32,018 nucleotides of DNA from Bdellovibrionales bacterium (GTDB taxonomy: Bacteria > Bdellovibrionota > Bdellovibrionia > Bdellovibrionales > JAMPXM01): assembly GCA_005808505.1 (NCBI GenBank), contig SYLX01000121.1:1-32018 (forward strand). Reading direction: 5' to 3'. Below are positions 22,537-31,964 of the stretch, one piece after another. A model generated the notes under the pieces. It made no database searches, was not told the origin of the DNA, and saw only the letters and a list, made by a program, of their open reading frames with translations. The translations under genes were made by a program, and so were the position numbers. Positions within the stretch are counted from its first letter, which is position 1. Every line of letters begins with the position of its first letter.

Positions 22537-25500
22537 TTGCAGATCAGCCTGCAAGCCAAGTTTTTACAACGGATTCTCACCGCAAGCTTGTTACTCGCGG
22601 CCGTAAATATATTTTGTTTTTACGACACTGCCTTCGGGCAGACTAGCGGTTCCTGGGCCGAAACGTCGTATCGATTGATCAACGGTGACTGTCCAAAGAC
22701 CGATTCAACGCTGCTTGGGACCGGTGAGAAGTGCGACGATCGCAAGCAATCGTTGCTCAAAGACTTCGGCGAAATCAGCGAGCTCGGTTATTTCGCGGGG
22801 TTGGCTGAGGAGCGCAGTCTTGTCCTCAAGTGTGCGGTTGATCGTATTTCTGAAATGAAAGCGACGGCGGAAAAAGAAAACGAAGTGATGCGCGATCTTG
22901 TCGAGAAGGTGCGCCTAATAGCTTTCGAGAAAAAGCAAATGGCTTCGCTTGAAACTCTGCTCGATCGGCCGAATTTCGAGAAGCCAAGTTTCACGCAAGA
23001 TTCAGACTCCTTCAAAAGTATGAAGGCTCCTTTGCAGATTCAGCTCAAGGATCAGTCGTTTGACCAGAAAGGCGATGTCAAAGCCGGCTCGGCCCTTGAT
23101 CAATACCGGAAGTCTCTCGCGCGGGCCCAAGCTTTACGTGCTTCGATTCCCTTCATCGAACTTGATTCTCACGCAGCCTACATTGATCGGCTGATTCTGC
23201 AGGCCGAGAGCTGGCCGCAAGATGTTTCGCTCGATTCGAAAGTGGAAGCGATTCGCGATTCTTATCAACGCGAGCTACACCAGACGCAGAAGCAATCCTT
23301 CAAAGAGATGAACTACTTGAAAGAAGCCGCTTCGAAGATGGGCGCTACGCTCGACGAAACGCATCGTAGTTCACTTGCGCAGGATACGGATTTGATCGAA
23401 TCGTTCCGTCAAAAGAATCGAGAGAGTGAGGGCGTTCTCCGGGCGGTTGCTTGTCGAGTTGATGCGAAATACGGGAAAGGTGCCGTTTACCGTGACCTAG
23501 GGATCGGAGCCGCTAGTGCGGTTGCAGGTCTTGCCTCAGCAGGACTTGGTTCCGCTGCAATGTCTGGCACGCGGCTGTTGACGATGTCGGCAGCGCGGGG
23601 GGCGATGAGTGTTCGCTCCGCTTCCATCTTACGTTGGACATCGATCGGATTGTCGGGTGCGAGCACGGCCCCTGCGGTTCACCAGCTCGCAACGGCCTGC
23701 GGCGTCGATCCCAATTATTCGGGCCGAGCAGGTGAAGGTGCGCGCTGCGAAGGTGGCGTCATCAAATCGCTTCAGACAAACAACTGCCTCGTTGCTAAAT
23801 CGCTCTCGGCCCTTGGGGTTGCCGGGAGCGCATTTGGTATTTATGCGAGCTTAGTATCAAAAGGTACGGCAGCGGTATCGACCTCGGCGAAAGCGGCGCC
23901 ACTTGAAACGAAAGCCGCGGAAGGTGCGCGGGTTTTTACGGCGGCGGATGACGCGAATCCCGTCGCGATGGCAAAAGCTCGTGGATCTTCCGGTGGACCG
24001 ACTGGTGCGACCGCTGCGCCCGCCGAGAGCGTAGCGACGCAAAATCTTCCTGGTAAGAACCTTTCGGCGCGGGAGGAAATGCAGAAGACCATGAAGGACA
24101 TCGGCTTCGATACATCGAAAGTCGAACTCGTGGATCGCCCTCTGAGAGATATCGAACTCAAAGTGAATGAAGTTTCAAAAAGCCAAGTTGCAGGTTGGAT
24201 GAAGAAGCGTTCTGAAAGAGATGGCGTCCGTTACGTCTTCGACGAAACTCGATTTACCAATGCCGACGATCTCGCGATGACGGAAGGGGATACCGTTTAT
24301 CTGCGTGCCAATATACTGAAGGATCTCGATTCAGCAAAGAACCGAGATATCGTTGCCCACGAGACGAAGCAGGCGCTCGACTTCATTCGTTGCAAGAAGC
24401 TGCAGGACCCCGTGAACTGCTCGGCATCGATCCGTTACAAAGCCGGGAAGAACTCAGAGTTAGCTGTCGAGAAATATGAAGATGGTTTTTCCGCTGGAGA
24501 GTGGGAAGCCCACGCCATAGGAAGCAAAGTTTCAGGCAACACGCACGCAAAGCAAGCAGCTGGTGAGGTTGCGAGGGAAGAAGCAGAAATCTTGACGACT
24601 CTTCAAACGAGAATGGCGAAGAAGCCCCAACCCGACCGATGGGTCGACGGGCGAAAAGAGGCCATCTACTCTGTGAAATTGAAAGACGGCCGCAACATCG
24701 AGGTCGGTGTTCCGTACAATGCGGATGCGTCACCCGATTACTTCCGCAAGGTTGTAGCCGCACGGTTGAATCGCAAACACGTGCAAGATGAATTGAAGCG
24801 CGGAGGCTCTTCAGTGGAGAACGCAAGGAAGCTTGCGTCGTTTGATCCAAGCGAGACCGGCAATTACGTGAAAGGTTACCGGGTTCGCGACGGAGAGGTC
24901 GTTTCGAAGCATCGACCAAATTCGCTGATACCCGCTTCAGGAAAAGAAGTGGAGCCTCTCGAAGTTGAGTCGGCCGGTGTTCTGTTCAACTCAGTAGAAG
25001 AAGGTCGCGCTTTCTTCAAATCAAAAGATTTTAACGACGGTACCTACGTTTTTCTGGTCGTGCGAGGTAAAGACAATCGCGATCGATTGATGATTTCGAA
25101 CCGAATTCCAACTGGAAAAGACTTTGAAGAGGGTAAGTACGTTACACACCGCTCGCTCGCGCAGCGGTACCGAGAGCTGACGGGAGAAGACCCCCAAATT
25201 CCTGCGGGAGGCGAAGCCGTGCTCAGCATGAACCGGCGAGCGCACGGGATCATCGATAGGATGGGAACTTACCATTTCAAAGATCGTTACCACCCGACAA
25301 CTGATTACTCCGCTGATATTTTGGCTGCTCATGGGGCGAAGCTTGATAAAGAAACGAAAATTGTTCGATTTAAAGCCAGCGACAGCAAATCGCATTTAGC
25401 GGGTCATTTGGCGGCGGAAGAAGAAGTTCGGTCCGTTCAGGAGATCAATCGGTTCTATCCGAAGTTTCTCCCGATGGTTCGTAACTTTAGCGAACGATTC

Positions 25501-25914
25501 CAGAATAGCGTTGGCTCAGCAAGTAAAGACATGAATGCATCAAGGTACATCATTCGCCGAGTGATCTACGATAAAGAACTCCAAAAGAATCCGGAGAAGC
25601 TAGCCGCTTATCGCAACATCTTGACGTTGACTCAATACTCTCAAGAAACATCGACTTTTGCCGCAAAAAAGACGGTAGACTCTCTTTTCAGAACTCGGAA
25701 CATTCAGCTACCGGCTACTGGAGAAACACCGCTCTTCGGTACGACAGAAGAGATGCAGAAGTATGCTTTGGTTTGGACCGAGAAAAAGAAAGCTTCAGAA
25801 GTGATCTACTCGGACTTGCAGCTTATGGATAAGTACGCAGACCAATATTTAAAAGACGTCACCCGAGCGATGAAAGAATTCAAGAAAACCCAGGCGACTT
25901 CCGGCCAGCCTTAA
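22537..25914 (+). CDS. Large exported protein, 1125 aa, unknown function
   Basis: TTG 22537, preceded by GGAGGG, starts a signal peptide (hydrophobic ~12-34, ending TAFGQ). Residues ~80-310 are charged and helical (likely coiled coil). Residues ~325-390 are Ala/Gly-rich and hydrophobic (GIGAASAVAGLASAGLGSAAM), followed by Cys-containing segments, then an Ala/Pro/Thr-rich linker at ~440-510. Residues ~515-680 hold DIVAHETKQALDFI and later EYEDG/GEWEAHAIG-type acids, an arrangement that recalls zincin metallopeptidases (HExxH then Glu), but the second His is Gln. The remaining ~450 residues are not recognised. The gene may encode a secreted effector or envelope protein; this is inference. Its stop overlaps the convergent gene's stop. 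Confidence 0.8.
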   Translation: MQISLQAKFLQRILTASLLLAAVNIFCFYDTAFGQTSGSWAETSYRLINGDCPKTDSTLLGTGEKCDDRKQSLLKDFGEISELGYFAGLAEERSLVLKCAVDRISEMKATAEKENEVMRDLVEKVRLIAFEKKQMASLETLLDRPNFEKPSFTQDSDSFKSMKAPLQIQLKDQSFDQKGDVKAGSALDQYRKSLARAQALRASIPFIELDSHAAYIDRLILQAESWPQDVSLDSKVEAIRDSYQRELHQTQKQSFKEMNYLKEAASKMGATLDETHRSSLAQDTDLIESFRQKNRESEGVLRAVACRVDAKYGKGAVYRDLGIGAASAVAGLASAGLGSAAMSGTRLLTMSAARGAMSVRSASILRWTSIGLSGASTAPAVHQLATACGVDPNYSGRAGEGARCEGGVIKSLQTNNCLVAKSLSALGVAGSAFGIYASLVSKGTAAVSTSAKAAPLETKAAEGARVFTAADDANPVAMAKARGSSGGPTGATAAPAESVATQNLPGKNLSAREEMQKTMKDIGFDTSKVELVDRPLRDIELKVNEVSKSQVAGWMKKRSERDGVRYVFDETRFTNADDLAMTEGDTVYLRANILKDLDSAKNRDIVAHETKQALDFIRCKKLQDPVNCSASIRYKAGKNSELAVEKYEDGFSAGEWEAHAIGSKVSGNTHAKQAAGEVAREEAEILTTLQTRMAKKPQPDRWVDGRKEAIYSVKLKDGRNIEVGVPYNADASPDYFRKVVAARLNRKHVQDELKRGGSSVENARKLASFDPSETGNYVKGYRVRDGEVVSKHRPNSLIPASGKEVEPLEVESAGVLFNSVEEGRAFFKSKDFNDGTYVFLVVRGKDNRDRLMISNRIPTGKDFEEGKYVTHRSLAQRYRELTGEDPQIPAGGEAVLSMNRRAHGIIDRMGTYHFKDRYHPTTDYSADILAAHGAKLDKETKIVRFKASDSKSHLAGHLAAEEEVRSVQEINRFYPKFLPMVRNFSERFQNSVGSASKDMNASRYIIRRVIYDKELQKNPEKLAAYRNILTLTQYSQETSTFAAKKTVDSLFRTRNIQLPATGETPLFGTTEEMQKYALVWTEKKKASEVIYSDLQLMDKYADQYLKDVTRAMKEFKKTQATSGQP

Positions 25915-26351
25915 CGACGTTCCTTCAAAAGTTTCATGGCTTCTTCAACCTGGTCGCGACGTACGAAAAGCTCGAACGTACCGTCTTCCGCAGCTAAGTG
26001 CGCAACTCCCAAAGGCAATGAAGGCTGGAAGTAATAATCGCTTTGGATGCCGCGTTCGCGCAGCCAGTTCACCAACTCCGTCATGTACTCTCTCGAATAA
26101 CCTTGGAAGGTCGTCAAGCGATCAACGAGATCATGGTCGCGGAGCAATGTCTCGCGCAGAGTTTCGGGATTGTCCTTCAGGCGCTTTTCGGCCGCGAGAA
26201 GTTCATCGCGTGAACCCACGACTTCTTCGGTGTGAGCCTTTGCTTCAAAATAATCGTAACGCTGCCGTCGTTTCTTGAACCAAAGGATGACAATGAGCAA
26301 AGGGATGGCGGCGCTCAGGAGCAGAGAAAAGAACGTATGCATCGTTTCCAT
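25911..26351 (-). CDS. Membrane-anchored DUF2007-like protein
   Basis: A 146-residue protein: one N-terminal membrane helix (FFSLLLSAAIPLLIVILWF) with a basic KKRRQR after it, a helical middle, and a C-terminal domain (LRERGIQSDYYF ... GTFELFVRRDQVEEAMKLL). That domain resembles the small DUF2007 'putative signal-transducing' fold with its GI...L.V....A..LL end. The orientation rule places the C-terminus in the cytoplasm. ATG 26351 has only a weak ribosome site; ATG 26342 is possible. It overlaps the convergent large gene by four bases. Confidence 0.7.
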   Translation of the reverse strand: METMHTFFSLLLSAAIPLLIVILWFKKRRQRYDYFEAKAHTEEVVGSRDELLAAEKRLKDNPETLRETLLRDHDLVDRLTTFQGYSREYMTELVNWLRERGIQSDYYFQPSLPLGVAHLAAEDGTFELFVRRDQVEEAMKLLKERR

Positions 26352-26453
26352 GAAAAGAGTCTAACAGGACAAATCGCCCATAGCAAAACGATGTCATGCA
26401 ACGCCGTAAACCCACGATGCTGCGGTGAGAGCAAGGCTTAAACGCTTTGAGAG

Positions 26454-27710
26454 TTAGAAATAAACGAAAGCTTCAATTCCGAAAAAGCCTGTACGTGCGA
26501 AGGATCGGGCAGGTAGAAGTTCACTTCGTAAGTTTCCGCGGGCGTTGATCGCCTTATTCGAAACAAAGAACGACAAACAATCGTTAGGACGATCCAAGTA
26601 AGGGCAGATCGCCAATTTCTGTTTATAGAACCATCCGCCTTCGGGAGTACTCCCGCTATAGAAGAATCGATAGAACTCATTCGAACTTCCGAGTTCAAGC
26701 CAATACGTCGGGCGGTAATTCAAATCGAAGCGGGTGGCCAAGGCGAGAGCGTCATCGCTAACGGCCCAGATGTTCCGAGATTCGGTAAAAGACTTATCGT
26801 AAGTTTCGGGACTGACGTAATCGTGCTGGATAAAGCCGGTCCACTCTTCCGCGAAACCCGCTTGCGACCAGCGGACTTGGTTTTCCCAGGACCAACGAAG
26901 GCGCGAACTTTCATCCGACTTCCAAAGCAGACCAGCGAGAGCGGCAAAGCGTGAATTTCTATAACCGATTTCTTCGCGCACGCTCCAGGCTTCCGAGAGT
27001 TTTGCTTTCGAAAAAACAGTCACGGCCGGTATGCCGAACTCATTGACGGCACGACCCGTCTCCGGATCGCCGATGAATGAGACTTTGTTTTCGTAGTTGA
27101 TAAAGGTGTAAGAGAGACCGAGAAGTTCGTCTTTCCAATCCAGTTGCTGATAGTAAAGATCGCCTTCGCGGTAGAAGCCACCGGTTCCATCGATGACCGA
27201 TTTAAAACGAATGTCTCCGTAAGCCACGGTGAAGTAGAGGCCATTCATCTCTTTGTTTTCGAGAAGAAGGCCTGCACCAAGGGTTTGTCGATCGAGATCG
27301 AAGTAGCGGAAGTTGATTTTCCAATCGGGTCCGACGAACCGAGGCGCCCAGCTAAAGCCTACAAAAGGTTGAATGTAGTCGGCGGCACCAAAGCCATAAC
27401 TCGAAGCCCCGTTATAGGCCGCGAGCTTCACATTGAGTGCAAGATCTTCGTGCGGTCGAAATTCTGCCAATCCGTTCACCCAGTAGCCATTGCCGTGATA
27501 GTAATTCTCGGTCGTGCCCCAAGGTTTGTAGAGGTAGGTATCAAGTGCCAGCGAATAGAGGTTCGCGCGAGGCGCGATTCTCCAAGGCTGCCTTTCAAGT
27601 TGATCAGCGAGCGATTCGTTTCGCGTGTGCGCGAAGTAAGTGCTCGCCTGCGCTAGAGGTGAGGAGAGAAAAAGCGCCACCAAAGAAGCGAGATAGGATC
27701 TAAGGATCAA
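26454..27710 (-). CDS. Outer-membrane beta-barrel protein (418 aa)
   Basis: Signal peptide (residues 1-22, ending SSPLAQA), then many amphipathic aromatic strands (WVNGLAEFR, LALNVKLAAYNG, WKINFRYFDL, GLYFTVAYGD, LLGLSYTFINYE, LRWSWENQVRWSQ) and the terminal FFGIEAFVYF, with the C-terminal Phe recognised by the BAM complex. The length fits a 16-18-stranded barrel. The start is TTG 27710 with AAGGAGA six bases upstream. No named family is recognised; it could be a porin or a specific channel. Confidence 0.78.
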   Translation of the reverse strand: MILRSYLASLVALFLSSPLAQASTYFAHTRNESLADQLERQPWRIAPRANLYSLALDTYLYKPWGTTENYYHGNGYWVNGLAEFRPHEDLALNVKLAAYNGASSYGFGAADYIQPFVGFSWAPRFVGPDWKINFRYFDLDRQTLGAGLLLENKEMNGLYFTVAYGDIRFKSVIDGTGGFYREGDLYYQQLDWKDELLGLSYTFINYENKVSFIGDPETGRAVNEFGIPAVTVFSKAKLSEAWSVREEIGYRNSRFAALAGLLWKSDESSRLRWSWENQVRWSQAGFAEEWTGFIQHDYVSPETYDKSFTESRNIWAVSDDALALATRFDLNYRPTYWLELGSSNEFYRFFYSGSTPEGGWFYKQKLAICPYLDRPNDCLSFFVSNKAINARGNLRSELLPARSFARTGFFGIEAFVYF

Positions 27711-27753
27711 AGAGATCTCCTTATGGCGCGGCTTGAAAAAGTCTCGCGAACTT

Positions 27754-28566
27754 TCAGGCTTTCAAGAATTTCTTTGCGCTCTGCCAGGCTTGCTCCAGCT
27801 CTTCGAGCGATAACGAATCGTAATCGCGACCCGATTCGCGGATCAACTTCTTCATCGTGAAAAAGCGAAGCTCAAATCGAGAATTTGCGGTGCGAAGACA
27901 TTGCTCAGCTTCTAAGCCGAGATGGCGAGCGAGCTGAGCGACCGAAAAAAGAAGATCGCCGAGCTCGTGCTCAAGGGCTGCGCGATCAGGCGCCTCGGTC
28001 ATCTCAGCCTTAAGTTCGTTCAACTCTTCATCCACTTTGGCGAGCACTTCTCGCGCATTTGACCAATCGAAGCGTAGGCGCTTTGTCTTCTCACCAATTT
28101 TTTGTGAACGAGCCAGGGCGGGAAGCGAGAGGGCAACATCGAAGCGCATTTCGTCTTCGCCCTGAGTCTTCTTGTTGGCTTTTTCTTTTTCCTTCAGCTT
28201 CGACCAATTGGCGAGAACGTCTTCGCTGTTTGTGACCTGAGTATCGCTGAAAACATGCGGGTGGCGGCGTACCATCTTCTCCGAAATCGCCCGGATGACG
28301 TCTTTGATCTCAAAGCGACCCTCTTGGCGCCCAATTTCGGAGTGCAGCACAACTTGGAGAAGCACGTCGCCAAGCTCGGAGATCATCTCTTTCTCGTCGC
28401 CTTGCTCGATCGCCTCCGCAAGCTCGTGAGACTCTTCGATCGCGTAAGGTGTTAGCGAACGGTGAGTTTGTTCTTTATCCCAAGGACAGCCTTGAGGGCC
28501 TCGTAACGCCTCAACGATTTTGAGAAACGATTCGAACGATTCGAGATTTTTGGGCGGCTGGACCAC
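27754..28566 (-). CDS. mazG: Nucleoside triphosphate pyrophosphohydrolase MazG
   Basis: A 270-residue protein with two MazG domains. The first has GPQGCPWDKEQTH and the metal site EESHELAEAI...SELGDVLLQ; the second has VDEELNELKAEM...EHELGDLLFS, both fitting the EExxE...ExxD pattern. It hydrolyses NTPs to NMP and PPi, cleaning the pool and tempering (p)ppGpp responses. The start is GTG 28566 after GGGAG; the frame runs on to 28731 but that extension is not homologous. It is divergent from the HD gene. Confidence 0.95.
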   Translation of the reverse strand: MVQPPKNLESFESFLKIVEALRGPQGCPWDKEQTHRSLTPYAIEESHELAEAIEQGDEKEMISELGDVLLQVVLHSEIGRQEGRFEIKDVIRAISEKMVRRHPHVFSDTQVTNSEDVLANWSKLKEKEKANKKTQGEDEMRFDVALSLPALARSQKIGEKTKRLRFDWSNAREVLAKVDEELNELKAEMTEAPDRAALEHELGDLLFSVAQLARHLGLEAEQCLRTANSRFELRFFTMKKLIRESGRDYDSLSLEELEQAWQSAKKFLKA

Positions 28567-28935
28567 GATGAACTCCCGGATTCCCGCGCTGCTGGAGCAG
28601 AGGCGGGAAGATGATGACACGACGTACGTCCTGCTTCTTCGCGAAGTCGTCACGTCGTTCGTCCCTAGCACCTTCAGGTACCTGGATAAGGGAGCAAAAC
28701 GCGCTCTGGCTCTGCTAGTCAAAGGACTCAAATGAGTCTGGCATTAACACAGATCTTTGGGCTTTTCGAGCAAATAGCCGATATGTTAACTAGTGGAGAT
28801 TTCCAAAGAAAATTTCCTGTGACGCTCTTTCGAAAGCGGAACTTTCGGAAGACTTGCAGACGAATTTCAGACGGCTTCAAAAAGCCTGAGAAAGAGTTCA
28901 CGTCGCTATGTTTGTAACGCGGAAGAGATCTTCCC
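28567..28935. other. Divergent mazG/HD intergenic region with two doubtful small frames
   Basis: Plus-strand frames at 28568-28735 (55 codons) and 28732-28917 (61 codons) overlap at ATGA, which looks like coupling. Neither has a ribosome site or a recognisable family, and the first starts one base from the mazG start on the other strand. Both are probably chance. Otherwise this holds the promoters of the two divergent genes. Confidence 0.3.
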
Positions 28936-31446
28936 ATGCCCGGTAAGTCTAAGTTTCCGGGGTTGTCGACGAAACCTCCGAAAGAGGGGAGTCGCGAGGC
29001 ACTGCAAAGCCGTTCGCGTTACATCGACCATTCCCTGCGTTTCCTCGATTGGGTGAACGAGCTTGGTTTTGAAAAAACCACGGCCGGAAAGATCTTCCAA
29101 TACCTCGACGATACGTTTCAACTGCGTCGCCTTTCACTTTTGTTCCTCTTCTCGCTGTCTCTCTCGATGCTTTTGTTCTTTGATTTCGACTTCTCGTTCT
29201 CGGCTCGCGTCGGTGAGTCGGCCACCCGGGATATCAAGTCGCCCGTTACGTTCACGTACGTTGATGAAATCGAAACTGAAGAGCAGAGGCAGTTAGCAGA
29301 AAATTCTGTCCCCATGGTCTTCGATTACGACCGTCAGGCTTTCGGCGAGCTCTACGATCGCGTCTACGTTTCGTTCCGCAAGATGCGTGATCACATGCGT
29401 CCGCTGGCGCTCTCGAACGACGACTTCAAACGCTTTGAGCAAAGCCGTCGGTTCTTCGAGTACAAACCTGAGTTTGAAAAGCTCCTTGGGCGCAAAGTTT
29501 CTGATCCGGTCTTCGAGTGGCTCTTTAATAATCGATTTTCGCCGCGGATCGAAAACATGGTTTCCGAAACCATCGATCGTTGGGAAAACTTGAAAATCGC
29601 TGACGGTGTTGAACGCTTGGCTTCAACGGGTCAAAAAGAGGTTGTCGCTCGTGAAGTTTCACGCGCGGGACAAGGTGGGCGAGAGTCCAAAGTCATGGTT
29701 CGCGACCTACGCGACATGACTCGCTCGGAAGAAATTCCTGTCCTTCGAAATCCGATTTCGAAAACGCACACGGTGACAGACCAACGTCTCTTCGAAGAGT
29801 TCGTGCGCACACTTCTCATCCCTAACGTCACGTTCAACAAACAAGAGACGGAAGTCCGCCGCCAGAAAGCGCGCGATCTCGTAAAATCCGCCGAGCGGAA
29901 AATCGAGAAAAACGAGATCATCGTTCCAAGTGGAACTTCGATCGAGCCTCGTCACGTCACGGTTCTCAACGCGATCGAAAACCAACGCTCAGGTCGCAAC
30001 CGCAATTTCGTTGCCCTTGTCTCGTCGATCATGTTCGTGACGATGCTTCTGGTTTTCTCGTCTTACTTACGGCGCTTTACATTGAACCGAGTGAAGATCG
30101 ACCCGAAAGATCTGATGATCATGGGTGCGGTCACCTTGATGGTCGTAGCGATCGTGAAGTTCTTCTTGTTCCTCACGAATACGGCGTTTTCTTCGGCTTT
30201 CGGGACGATGATTCCTGAAAATGCATTCCTCTTCGCAGCACCCGTGGCGAGCGCTACTATGCTCGTGGGTCTTTTGATTACTTCGGGTGAGATTGTTTGG
30301 ATCTTCTCGCTCTTCTTGGGTGTCGTCCTCGGACTCATGGTCGATATGAAGTTCTCCTTCATGTTGGTGGCCGTCGTTGGCAGCTTAGCTTCGGCCCGCG
30401 GAGTTCATGGATGCAAAACGCGTAATGACATCTACGTTGCGGGTCTTCGCACGGGCCTCGTAAACGCTTTGATGGTGATGCTCGTCATCACGGTCCAGCA
30501 CTACGGGGACGCCTCTTACATGCGTCAACTCCTGTGGACTGTGCCGGCCGGCTTCTTGTCGGGTCTGCTGTCGAGCTTGATCGCGATGATGTTGATTCCG
30601 CTTCTTGAGACGGTCTTCAACTCAACGACTGACGTTAAATTGCTTGAGCTCTCAAACCTGAACCATCCGTTGCTTCGCGAGATGATCGTGAAAGCTCCCG
30701 GCACTTACCATCACTCGCTCGTCGTCGGATCGATGGTGGAAGCCGCAGCTGAAGAAATTGGCGCCAATCCGCTGCTTGCGAAGGTGATGAGCTATTACCA
30801 TGACATCGGCAAGACCGAGCACGCGCAGTACTTCATCGAAAATCAAAAGGCGGGTCAAAATCCGCATGATCATCTCTCGCCGCACATGTCGAAGACGATC
30901 TTGATTGCGCACGTTAAAGACGGTGTAGAACTCGGTCTTGAGTACAAGCTGGGTAAACCGATCATTGACGGAATTGTTCAGCATCACGGAACAACTCTCA
31001 TCGCGTTCTTCTATAACCGCGCGCTCGAGACTCAGGATGCCGAGATTGATGCGGTTCAAGAAGATGACTTCCGTTATCCGGGGCCTAAGCCTCAGTTCCG
31101 CGAAGCTGCGTTAATCATGCTTGCGGACTCAATTGAAGCCGCTTCACGTTCGCTCGATGAACCGACACCGGTTCGTCTGCAGAACATCGTGAAGAACATC
31201 ATTCAGCGCAAGTTCATGGATGGTCAGCTCGACGACTGCAATTTGACGTTGAAGGATCTGACGACCATCGAAGAATCATTCATCAAGATCCTGCTCGGGA
31301 TTTATCACCAGCGCATCGATTATCCACGTAAAGCTGGTGGCGGTGCGAGTGAAACGCCGAACCACGGTAAACGACAGGCGTATGCGCCTTCAGGCTCACA
31401 TGCGTCCGCAGCTAACGTGATTCCGGGTCCGGGCATCAAGAAGTAA
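28936..31446 (+). CDS. 7TM-HD phosphodiesterase (PgpH-type)
   Basis: An 836-residue protein. Residues ~1-60 are cytoplasmic and basic; one helix (~67-87) leads into a ~250-residue extracytoplasmic 7TMR-HDED domain, then about seven helices (~350-560), then the HD domain: NHPLLREMIVKAPGTYHHSLVVG (His ~592), the metal motif YYHDIGKTEHAQYF (~622), HVKDGVEL and IVQHHGTTLIAFFY. In Listeria and other bacteria PgpH degrades cyclic di-AMP; whether this lineage makes that nucleotide cannot be told here. The C-terminal tail is Gly/Ser/His-rich. ATG 28936 has GGAAGAG upstream. Confidence 0.93.
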   Translation: MPGKSKFPGLSTKPPKEGSREALQSRSRYIDHSLRFLDWVNELGFEKTTAGKIFQYLDDTFQLRRLSLLFLFSLSLSMLLFFDFDFSFSARVGESATRDIKSPVTFTYVDEIETEEQRQLAENSVPMVFDYDRQAFGELYDRVYVSFRKMRDHMRPLALSNDDFKRFEQSRRFFEYKPEFEKLLGRKVSDPVFEWLFNNRFSPRIENMVSETIDRWENLKIADGVERLASTGQKEVVAREVSRAGQGGRESKVMVRDLRDMTRSEEIPVLRNPISKTHTVTDQRLFEEFVRTLLIPNVTFNKQETEVRRQKARDLVKSAERKIEKNEIIVPSGTSIEPRHVTVLNAIENQRSGRNRNFVALVSSIMFVTMLLVFSSYLRRFTLNRVKIDPKDLMIMGAVTLMVVAIVKFFLFLTNTAFSSAFGTMIPENAFLFAAPVASATMLVGLLITSGEIVWIFSLFLGVVLGLMVDMKFSFMLVAVVGSLASARGVHGCKTRNDIYVAGLRTGLVNALMVMLVITVQHYGDASYMRQLLWTVPAGFLSGLLSSLIAMMLIPLLETVFNSTTDVKLLELSNLNHPLLREMIVKAPGTYHHSLVVGSMVEAAAEEIGANPLLAKVMSYYHDIGKTEHAQYFIENQKAGQNPHDHLSPHMSKTILIAHVKDGVELGLEYKLGKPIIDGIVQHHGTTLIAFFYNRALETQDAEIDAVQEDDFRYPGPKPQFREAALIMLADSIEAASRSLDEPTPVRLQNIVKNIIQRKFMDGQLDDCNLTLKDLTTIEESFIKILLGIYHQRIDYPRKAGGGASETPNHGKRQAYAPSGSHASAANVIPGPGIKK

Positions 31447-31876
31447 TCGAGGTCTTCTTGAAGAGCGCATCGAGCGCAATTCGTCCTGGGCCCCGCACGA
31501 AAAGATCGATCAATAGAATCAAATAAAGAAATTCGACGAAACCGAGGATGTCGGTCGGAGTGCTAACGTCTTGGAGTTTCGCCGTTACGAGCGCAACACC
31601 CATCACGCCGGAAAGCAGAAGCGCCCAGACGCGCGTGAATAATCCAAATATCAGAAGAAGGCCTCCCACTAGCTCGAGACCAGCAACAAAAGGAGCTTGG
31701 ATTTCCGCGAAAGGGATGCCGAGCGACGTGAAGTAGCTTGTTACGCGCTCAAGGTTTTGAAGCTTACCCCAACCGCTCTCGGCGAAAACAATTCCAGTTG
31801 TGAGTCGAGCGAGGAGAGGAGGAAGCCAGTTCAATTTCGATAAGAGCTCTAATGTCTTAGTTTGAATCGTCTGCAC
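31436..31876 (-). CDS. DoxX-family membrane protein
   Basis: A 146-residue protein with four predicted helices: LLARLTTGIVFAESGWGKL (the usual DoxX start), PFVAGLELVGGLLLIFGL, ALLLSGVMGVALVTAKL and LGFVEFLYLILLIDLFV. DoxX proteins are small inner-membrane proteins linked to thiol and oxidative stress or quinone reduction in different bacteria. GTG 31876 follows GGGAGGTG. Its 3' end overlaps the HD gene's end by 11 bases on the opposite strand. No partner gene is seen. Confidence 0.9.
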   Translation of the reverse strand: MQTIQTKTLELLSKLNWLPPLLARLTTGIVFAESGWGKLQNLERVTSYFTSLGIPFAEIQAPFVAGLELVGGLLLIFGLFTRVWALLLSGVMGVALVTAKLQDVSTPTDILGFVEFLYLILLIDLFVRGPGRIALDALFKKTSITS

Positions 31877-31964
31877 GTGGCACCTCCCTCGAACCGTCTT
31901 TGGAGAAGTTCGTTTGGGACGATCCAGAGGTTACAGATGTGCAGAATTTTAATTTCAGGGCTGA

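Noticed and set aside
24383..24919. 178-codon minus-strand frame inside the 1125-residue gene
   Set aside because: Antisense shadow with Arg/Ser/Pro-rich composition and no family features.
28568..28917. Two coupled small genes (55 and 61 codons) ahead of the HD gene
   Set aside because: ATGA overlap is suggestive, but there is no ribosome site, family or typical composition; kept only as a note on the gap.
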